Assembly (NCBI GenBank): GCA_900768635.1
Contig: CAAGDP010000142.1
Span: 1 to 21,109 of the forward strand
From: Enterobacterales bacterium
Lineage (GTDB): Bacteria > Pseudomonadota > Gammaproteobacteria > Enterobacterales > Succinivibrionaceae
Length of the DNA stretch: 21,109 bases
Reading direction: 5' to 3'
Within the stretch, counting starts at the first letter, position 1. Every line of letters begins with the position of its first letter. This document shows, piece after piece, positions 15,932 through 21,109 of the stretch. The position numbers and the translations under genes are program-made. The notes beneath the pieces were generated by a model that saw only the letters and a list, made by a program, of their open reading frames with translations, did no database searches and was not told where the DNA came from.

Positions 15932-17938
15932 ATGAAAAATGTAGATAAGTACTGCAGACAGTATTTTCTGCCACCTGTTCCCTGCTATGACTGGGTTCAG
16001 AAAGATCATATCGAAAAGCCGCCGGTCTGGTGCTCTGTTGATCTCCGAGATGGTAATCAGGCCCTTATCGAACCTATGGGTCTGGAAGAAAAACTCGAGT
16101 TTTTCAAAATGCTGGTAGATATAGGTTTCAAGGAAATTGAAATCGGCTTCCCGGCTGCATCTGAAACTGAATATGACTTTGCCCGGGCACTTATTGAAAG
16201 AAATATGATCCCGGAGGATGTAACCATTCAGGTTCTTACTCAGGCCCGGGAACATATTATCCGCAAGACATTTGAAGCACTCAAGGGAGCTCCCCATGCC
16301 ATTGTTCACCTGTATAACTCCACCTCGGTTGCCCAGCGGGATCAAGTATTTAAGAAGGATAAAGAGCAGATTAAGCAACTGGCCATTGACGGTGCCCGTC
16401 TCCTGCGGGAACTGGCGGATTCAACTGACGGCAACTTTTCCTTTGAATACAGTCCGGAAAGTTTCCACGGCACTGAAGTAGAGTATGCTCTTGAAGTATG
16501 CAATGCTGTGCTGGATGAACTGCAACCTACCCCCCATCGCAAGGTGATAATTAATGTTCCGGCAACTGTGGAAACAGCAATGCCCCATGTTTTTGCCTCC
16601 CAGATTGAATATCTCCACAAGAATCTCAAATATCGGGAAAATGTTATTATCAGTCTTCATCCTCATAATGACAGAGGATGCGGCATCAGCGATGCTGAGC
16701 TGGGTATTCTGGCCGGTGGCGACCGTATTGAAGGTACGCTGTTTGGTAACGGCGAACGTACCGGAAATGTGGATATTATCGCCCTGGCAATGAATCTCTA
16801 CACTTACGGTATTGATCCAGGTCTTAACTTCTCCGATATGCCGAAGATCCGGGAAACCTATGAGCGCCTCACTCAGATGAGAGTTCCGGAAAGACAGCCA
16901 TATGCCGGCGATCTGGTATTCAGCGCCTTCTCCGGTTCCCATCAGGATGCCATTGCCAAGGGTATGGCCTGGCGTCAGGAAAAGAATCTGCAGAAATGGA
17001 CGGTTCCTTATCTGCCGATTGATCCGGAAGATGTGGGAAGAACCTACGAAAGTGATGTGATCCGTATTAACAGTCAATCCGGCAAAGGCGGAGTTGCCTA
17101 CGTACTTTCCCGTAATTTTGCAATTTCCCTGCCTATGAAAATGCGGGAGAATGTGGGATATACTGTTAAACAGGTTTCAGATGAACTCCACAAGGAACTG
17201 TCCCCGAATGATGTTTATGAAATATTTCTGGATAATTTCGTAAACTACACCCCGAATTTTATAATTCAGGAAAGCCATTTTAAACAGACCGAACAGGGTA
17301 TTATGGCGGAAAGTAATATTAACTACGGGGGAAAGAAAACCATTATCGATGCAAACGGCAACGGTAGACTGGATGCAGTAAGCAACACTATCAAGCAGTA
17401 TTTCAACATCAGTTATGAACTGGCTTTTTATGAAGAGCACTCCCTCTCCCAGGGATCATCTTCCAAAGCAATTGCTTATGTAGGGATCATCTGTAACGGA
17501 CAGCAGTTCTGGGGAGCCGGTATTGATGAAGATATTATCAAGGCATCCATTGCAGCCCTGGTTGTTGCAGTAAATAAGCTGCCACAGCTCCAGAACTCCA
17601 ATAATATTAAGGATGATCGTCTGGTAAGTATGTTGAATTACATTCAGACTAACTATAAAACCGTTACTCTGGAAAGCATGGCCGGTGATTTCCATCTGTC
17701 CACACCTTATCTGTCCAAATATATTAAGGATAAATCAGGAAAGACCTTTGGAGAGTACGTTACCGAGATCAAACTGAAGACTGCCAAAACACTGCTGAAA
17801 AACGGATCTATGACTGTTGACAGCATTGCGGAAGCAGTGGGATACCCTAATGTGGAGCATTTCTCCAGAACTTTTAAAAAGTCCTTTGGCGTATCACCAA
17901 TACAATATCGTAACGAAAGCCAGCAAAGAAAATACTGA
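15932..17938 (+). CDS. leuA: 2-isopropylmalate synthase fused to a C-terminal AraC-type DNA-binding domain
   Basis: The enzyme part condenses acetyl-CoA with 2-oxoisovalerate, the first committed step of leucine synthesis. From ATG 15932 (GAGG six bases upstream; an in-frame GTG at 15920 with GGAG upstream is the alternative) the protein has 668 aa; the second LeuA type is normally about 550-570. Residues 32-350 form the TIM barrel with SVDLRDGNQALIEPM (R39, D40), metal-binding HPHND (H243, H245) and FGNGERTGN (271-279). Residues about 455-550 form the LeuA regulatory domain that binds leucine (SNINYGGKKTIIDANGNGRLDAV, SSKAIAYVGI). Residues about 562-660 are a complete AraC/XylS-type double helix-turn-helix: LESMAGDFHLSTPYLSKYIKDKSGKTF, then SIAEAVGYPNVEHFSRTFKKSFGVSPIQYR. 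The reading frame is continuous with no sign of frameshift. No leuBCD genes are adjacent. Confidence 0.95.
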   Translation: MKNVDKYCRQYFLPPVPCYDWVQKDHIEKPPVWCSVDLRDGNQALIEPMGLEEKLEFFKMLVDIGFKEIEIGFPAASETEYDFARALIERNMIPEDVTIQVLTQAREHIIRKTFEALKGAPHAIVHLYNSTSVAQRDQVFKKDKEQIKQLAIDGARLLRELADSTDGNFSFEYSPESFHGTEVEYALEVCNAVLDELQPTPHRKVIINVPATVETAMPHVFASQIEYLHKNLKYRENVIISLHPHNDRGCGISDAELGILAGGDRIEGTLFGNGERTGNVDIIALAMNLYTYGIDPGLNFSDMPKIRETYERLTQMRVPERQPYAGDLVFSAFSGSHQDAIAKGMAWRQEKNLQKWTVPYLPIDPEDVGRTYESDVIRINSQSGKGGVAYVLSRNFAISLPMKMRENVGYTVKQVSDELHKELSPNDVYEIFLDNFVNYTPNFIIQESHFKQTEQGIMAESNINYGGKKTIIDANGNGRLDAVSNTIKQYFNISYELAFYEEHSLSQGSSSKAIAYVGIICNGQQFWGAGIDEDIIKASIAALVVAVNKLPQLQNSNNIKDDRLVSMLNYIQTNYKTVTLESMAGDFHLSTPYLSKYIKDKSGKTFGEYVTEIKLKTAKTLLKNGSMTVDSIAEAVGYPNVEHFSRTFKKSFGVSPIQYRNESQQRKY

Positions 17939-17965
17939 TACAGAAAAGTGCTGAAATAATGTTGA

Positions 17966-17987
17966 GACTCCCTCCGGGGAGTCTTTT
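17966..17987 (+). terminator. Rho-independent terminator of the leuA fusion gene
   Basis: A 7-bp stem, GACTCCC / GGGAGTC, with a TCCG loop is followed by TTTT. It lies 28 bases after the stop and 12 before the end of the convergent cyclase gene. There is no T run on the other strand. Confidence 0.8.
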
Positions 17988-17998
17988 CTATTTGCCGA

Positions 17999-20230
17999 TT
18001 ATGACAAGATCCGCACATAGGCATATACCACCTGAGATGCAGGGGTATAAGATCCGGAAGCTACGAAATCAAGAACATAGTTCTCATAATTTTCACCGGT
18101 TTCCTTCCATCTGAAGGAAACGGTCAGGTTACGCTGTCCTGAGCTGAAATGTTTTCTCAGGAAAGCAAGATCTGTATTTTTTTCAAAGTCAGCCATATCT
18201 GCCGGATGAATATTCTGCGGGTCCCCTAATTTGGCCAGCCAGCTGGACACCGAAACATCAGAGGCATCCCTGATGGTATGAGCTTCACCCCGGTGGTTTG
18301 TCACCTCACTGTAACAGTCAATAGTCAGATCGAGCCGCAGGATCCGGATATACAATGAGGAAAGAACAGAAGTTGCCTCCTGAATACCTCCCCGGCGATC
18401 ATTACCGCTTTTACGATAAAACTGGGATTTGTTTTCATACATCCGCAAATCTGCCTCACTGGCAATTTTTGTAACATCTCCCCCTGGAACCTCTGAAGAA
18501 TGAATATATCCCATGGATATAGTCAGGACAGGAACAAGAGTGCCTTTCCAGCTGGAAATTTTTTCAAAAAACTTCTTTTTTAACTTCTCAAAATGATCCA
18601 GATCAAGTTTTAAAATCGCAATAAATTCATCCCCGCCGATACGATAAACATGACCGTATCTGGCAAAGGAAGCCTTGATACAGTTGGATGCTCCGACTAT
18701 CAGCTCATCACCGGCAACGTGCCCCTTGGTGTCATTTATCATCTTCAGGCCGTTCACATCCATGGAAACAAAAACATATGATCCGGTAAGCTGAGATAAA
18801 TCCCGGTCATAAGCCCGGCGGTTAAGACACAATGTCATTTCGTCGGTATAGGAACGACGCATAAGACTCTGCAGTTTCTTCTTATCCTCATCAATAATCT
18901 GAGTAGTAAAAAGAACTTTGGTGGGACGCTCATTAATATCGCTGTCTATTACTATAAAAGATGCTCTGAACCAGCCATGCTGTTCGCTCATAAACTCTTG
19001 AAATATGGTTTTGCGGCCCATCATACGATCCGGAAGTGTGGAAAGATCCATAAATGCTCGCAACCCATCCAGATGATCCTCGGTAGCAATATCATTGGCA
19101 AATTCCAACATAATCTCGGAAGCATTCTTCCTCTTTATATAACAGACCTTACCGGCCTGATCACCCAGTGATGAATATTCCACAACGGTATCGCTTTCCA
19201 AATTCGCAACATGCATAGTGGCATAGATTTCAGAAAGAGACTTAAGAACGGAAAACTGGGAATCCCGTTCCTGATGAGCCCTTACGACCCTGCGGAACAT
19301 AATGATAATGACGATACCCGCCAATGACAGATAAATAAATTCGATAAATAAGGATGCAATTATGGCGCTGTTGTTTACCGATATGTTATAAAAAACGCCG
19401 ATAACATAATTATGATAAGACTTGAATGAAAAGAAAATTTTCTTGCCATTTACCTTTTTATCATCATGTACAATCTCTGACAGATCCACATTTTTCTTTT
19501 CAAATCCGTAATCATCCAGAGTATATCCTATGGATGACTGATCAGTGGATGCAACAATTTCACCATTATCGACTTTGGCAACACGAATAACATAACCGGG
19601 AGCCAGAGGAAAATCAAACATCAGAGAAGGAATTTCAAACTTTTTACGATCAATAATAAAACGACTGGGAGATATGCCGATCTGCACCAGTTTTTTACCG
19701 TCAGAACTTCTGACCATGGCATAAATCATTTCCTTTCCTTCAGCTGTATTGGGAACAAGTCCCTGACACAGAGAAAGTTCATGATCCTTAAGCATGGGCT
19801 TAAAAAAGCCTATCTGCCCTCCATCATTTACCGACAAGCCGAAATACTCCGGGTTGGTTCCGTCAACAATAGTGCCTTCCTCATCGAAAATGTGAATTTC
19901 ATCCACGTTCAATATAGAAGCGATTTTTCTGAAATCTTCTGTCTGGTTATGCTTGTCAGGATCAATACTCAGGATATAATCCGCAACCCGGGCTTTTAAT
20001 AAATATTCGTTTTTAAGCTCTTCCGTAATAAAATTTTTATCAGTTGTATATTTATCTAAAAACGCGATAGTCTGTCGGATCAGCATTTCATTTGTAGCTG
20101 TGGCATCCTGACGATCCTTATAAGCCAGAATAAAGTATTCCAGCGTAACTGCCACTGCTATAACCAGCGTCAGGAACACTGCAGAATATATAAAGAATAG
20201 TAAACTCTGATACTTTCTGATTTTAGGCAT
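17999..20230 (-). CDS. Membrane-bound diguanylate cyclase (GGDEF) with extracytoplasmic sensor
   Basis: This 743-aa protein is predicted to make cyclic di-GMP from two GTP. A first membrane helix (about residues 9-34) and a second (about 288-312) enclose a ~250-residue extracytoplasmic sensor region of Cache/PAS-like length. The cytoplasmic part has a PAS-like stretch (about 325-450), then the GGDEF domain (about 458-605) with YTDEMTLCLNRRAYD, DVNGLKMINDTKGHVAGDEL and an intact RIGGDEF (GGDEF at 532-536). No RxxD inhibitory site is seen five residues before the motif, so product inhibition by that site is unlikely. About 120 further residues (620-743; LYIRILRLDLTIDCYSEV...) form an additional PAS-like C-terminal domain, an uncommon place for one. 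ATG 20230 has no strong ribosome binding site. The ligand is unknown. Confidence 0.9.
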   Translation of the reverse strand: MPKIRKYQSLLFFIYSAVFLTLVIAVAVTLEYFILAYKDRQDATATNEMLIRQTIAFLDKYTTDKNFITEELKNEYLLKARVADYILSIDPDKHNQTEDFRKIASILNVDEIHIFDEEGTIVDGTNPEYFGLSVNDGGQIGFFKPMLKDHELSLCQGLVPNTAEGKEMIYAMVRSSDGKKLVQIGISPSRFIIDRKKFEIPSLMFDFPLAPGYVIRVAKVDNGEIVASTDQSSIGYTLDDYGFEKKNVDLSEIVHDDKKVNGKKIFFSFKSYHNYVIGVFYNISVNNSAIIASLFIEFIYLSLAGIVIIIMFRRVVRAHQERDSQFSVLKSLSEIYATMHVANLESDTVVEYSSLGDQAGKVCYIKRKNASEIMLEFANDIATEDHLDGLRAFMDLSTLPDRMMGRKTIFQEFMSEQHGWFRASFIVIDSDINERPTKVLFTTQIIDEDKKKLQSLMRRSYTDEMTLCLNRRAYDRDLSQLTGSYVFVSMDVNGLKMINDTKGHVAGDELIVGASNCIKASFARYGHVYRIGGDEFIAILKLDLDHFEKLKKKFFEKISSWKGTLVPVLTISMGYIHSSEVPGGDVTKIASEADLRMYENKSQFYRKSGNDRRGGIQEATSVLSSLYIRILRLDLTIDCYSEVTNHRGEAHTIRDASDVSVSSWLAKLGDPQNIHPADMADFEKNTDLAFLRKHFSSGQRNLTVSFRWKETGENYENYVLDFVASGSYTPASQVVYAYVRILS

Positions 20231-20388
20231 TATTTACGGTCACATATTTCTGAAAACTACATACAGAACTATAACTATAGTGTAATGATATAATCTCGGA
20301 CAAAAATAATTTGGGAAGTTCTTTCCAAAATTAAAAGAAACTCAAACAAATACTATTTTTTATGATAAAGGATGAAAGGCGGGAAAAG

Positions 20389-20465
20389 TGGTGGCCCCTC
20401 CCGGACTTGAACTGGGGACCAAACGATTATGAGTCGTCTGCTCTAACCGACTGAGCTAAGGGGCC
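20389..20465 (-). tRNA. ileX: tRNA-Ile2 (anticodon CAU, read as lysidine-modified)
   Basis: This is a 77-base cloverleaf on the minus strand with encoded CCA (20389-20391). The acceptor GGCCCCT pairs with AGGGGCC, the D arm is GCTC-AGTCGGTTA-GAGC, and the anticodon stem GACGA / TCGTT encloses loop CTCATAA, with anticodon CAT at 20429-20431. The sequence closely follows E. coli ileX (GGCCCCTTAGCTCAG start and ACTCATAATCG anticodon region) rather than tRNA-Met, so the C34 is expected to be converted to lysidine by TilS to read AUA. The T arm CCCAG-TTCAAGT-CCGGG has one A-C mismatch in the stem. Confidence 0.93.
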
Positions 20466-20478
20466 TTAAGTGTGTGCT

Positions 20479-20507
20479 ATTATAATCAAATCATCAGCAA
20501 ATGTCTA
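20479..20507 (-). promoter_or_regulatory. Promoter of the tRNA-Ile2 gene
   Basis: On the minus strand, TAGACA (20507-20502) and a perfect TATAAT (20484-20479) are separated by 17 bases. The -10 lies 13 bases from the mature tRNA 5' end, so the primary transcript would have only a short leader. Confidence 0.75.
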
Positions 20508-20550
20508 ACTGTAATAGTTCACTAATTGAACAAAGAATTTGAAATCGTTA

Positions 20551-20945
20551 CTATTCACAACCCTGACTTATTAGTATTTTTCAGGATCATTTCCGGATTA
20601 TCTGTTCCACTGCCTCCCGGGCTGTTAAATCCGCCTCCGAATTCTCATCCAGAGTCTGCTTCAGCTCCAGGATTGCTATTTCTTATATGTCGTTTCTGTA
20701 TTTAACTATCAAATCCATAGAGCCGTTTCCTGATTCCAGGTTTGAATTCTGCTCTTCAATAAGGGATATATCCTTCCTGAGAACTCCGTTCATAAAACCC
20801 AGATAATAGTTTTCTTGCGGGGCACTAGTTGACAAGCATTCTGTGGATACATACTTTTCTAGAAGAATATTAAGTTTATCCTCTGCAACTTTTGCATTAC
20901 CTTCAAACAATCCTGTGATCTGTTTACAATAGTAACTGAAATTGG
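20551..20945 (-). pseudogene. Degenerate C-terminal fragment of an AAA-ATPase-like/PD-(D/E)XK family protein (copy B)
   Basis: The minus strand reads NFSYYCKQITGLFEGNAKVAEDKLN..QENYYLGFMNGVLRKD..SNLESGNGSMDLIVKYRNDI, then an in-frame TAA (20683-20685), then EIAILELKQTLDENSEADLTAREAVEQIIRK and a stop. It is homologous to copy A in both protein and DNA and in the same orientation; the match also covers the 3' flank (13947-13982 with 20551-20586). It lacks the N-terminal ATPase-like domain and is interrupted just before the E-L-K nuclease motif. The stop falls one codon earlier than in copy A when the two are aligned by length, so the two stops look independent. Very probably non-functional. Confidence 0.75.
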
Positions 20946-20994
20946 GGTGCCTGACCTTTTTTATCATATTTACCCACCCCGGTGACACATAATT

Positions 20995-21109
20995 GTCAAC
21001 TACCCACCACCTAAAGGTAGTGGGCTTGTAACTGCCCAGTCGTAATAACGGCTTACGCCTCCGACCTTTAACCCCGATAGATATTGCTATCTAAAGTGGC
21101 GTTACATCA
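20995..21109 (-). mobile_element. Right end of an IS605-family element with the 3' part of a TnpB guide-RNA (omega RNA) scaffold
   Basis: Reading the minus strand from the window edge: TGTAAC near the edge pairs with GTTACA about 80 bases later, enclosing the hairpins GATAG-CAATAT-CTATC and GGC-GTAA-GCC; then comes the terminal hairpin CCCACTACC-TTTA-GGTGGTGGG (21024-21003) and TAGTTGAC ending at 20995. A GTGGG-TAGTTGAC-type ending is familiar from IS605/IS1341 right ends, where it also forms the 3' end of the TnpB guide RNA. The tnpB gene would lie to the right, outside the window, on the minus strand. The guide would be the ~16-20 bases just past the end, 20994 downward. The exact end and the structure are inferred by eye. 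Confidence 0.55.

Noticed and set aside
16421..17077. 218-residue open frame on the minus strand opposite leuA
   Set aside because: Antisense to the conserved LeuA barrel; no family pattern.
20389..20465. tRNA-Met (CAU anticodon)
   Set aside because: Acceptor stem and anticodon arm match the tRNA-Ile2 (ileX) pattern, not elongator or initiator tRNA-Met.
1..21109. CRISPR array or prophage
   Set aside because: No regularly spaced direct repeats and no phage structural or integrase genes in the window; the tRNA gene has no att-like partial duplicate nearby.

Overview
The window looks like chromosome from an anaerobic, host-associated gammaproteobacterium. A Succinivibrionaceae-like organism is my inference, not shown directly. 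The grounds are a complete Na+-translocating NADH:quinone reductase operon, the gammaproteobacterial gene order tsaD / rpsU-yqeY-dnaG-rpoD, a typical E. coli-like tRNA-Ile2, and remnants of the AAA-ATPase-like/PD-(D/E)XK proteins that are common in gut anaerobes.

Layout. (1) 1-104: the 3' end of an IS200/IS605-type tnpA and its end hairpin, abutting a PIG-L/LmbE-type deacetylase gene (112-1377, +). (2) 1416-7400: nqrABCDEF on the minus strand with its own terminator; the nqrF end converges on the deacetylase gene. (3) 7585-8642: tsaD, minus strand, with a likely terminator. (4) 8952-13851: the macromolecular synthesis operon on the plus strand: rpsU, an internal terminator, yqeY, dnaG, rpoD, final terminator. 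(5) 13852-20550: an accessory stretch bracketed by two related dead fragments of a PDDEXK_9-type gene. It holds a divergent sigma-70 paralogue, a 2-isopropylmalate synthase fused to an AraC-type DNA-binding domain, a convergent membrane diguanylate cyclase and tRNA-Ile(CAU). (6) 20551-21109: the second PDDEXK_9 fragment and the right end of an IS605-family element, with the 3' part of a TnpB guide-RNA (omega RNA) scaffold entering from outside the window.

How it fits together. The Nqr complex makes a sodium gradient from NADH. rpsU/dnaG/rpoD couple translation, replication priming and transcription initiation. TsaD makes t6A for ANN-decoding tRNAs, which include tRNA-Ile, encoded here.

The most unusual content lies in region 5. 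The LeuA-AraC fusion (one polypeptide with the catalytic barrel, leucine-sensing domain and a DNA-binding domain) could be an enzyme that directly regulates transcription in response to leucine. Its upstream region carries dyads and a Fur-box-like sequence. The sigma paralogue retains core-binding and region 4 features, but the aromatic and polar residues that melt and read the -10 element are changed.
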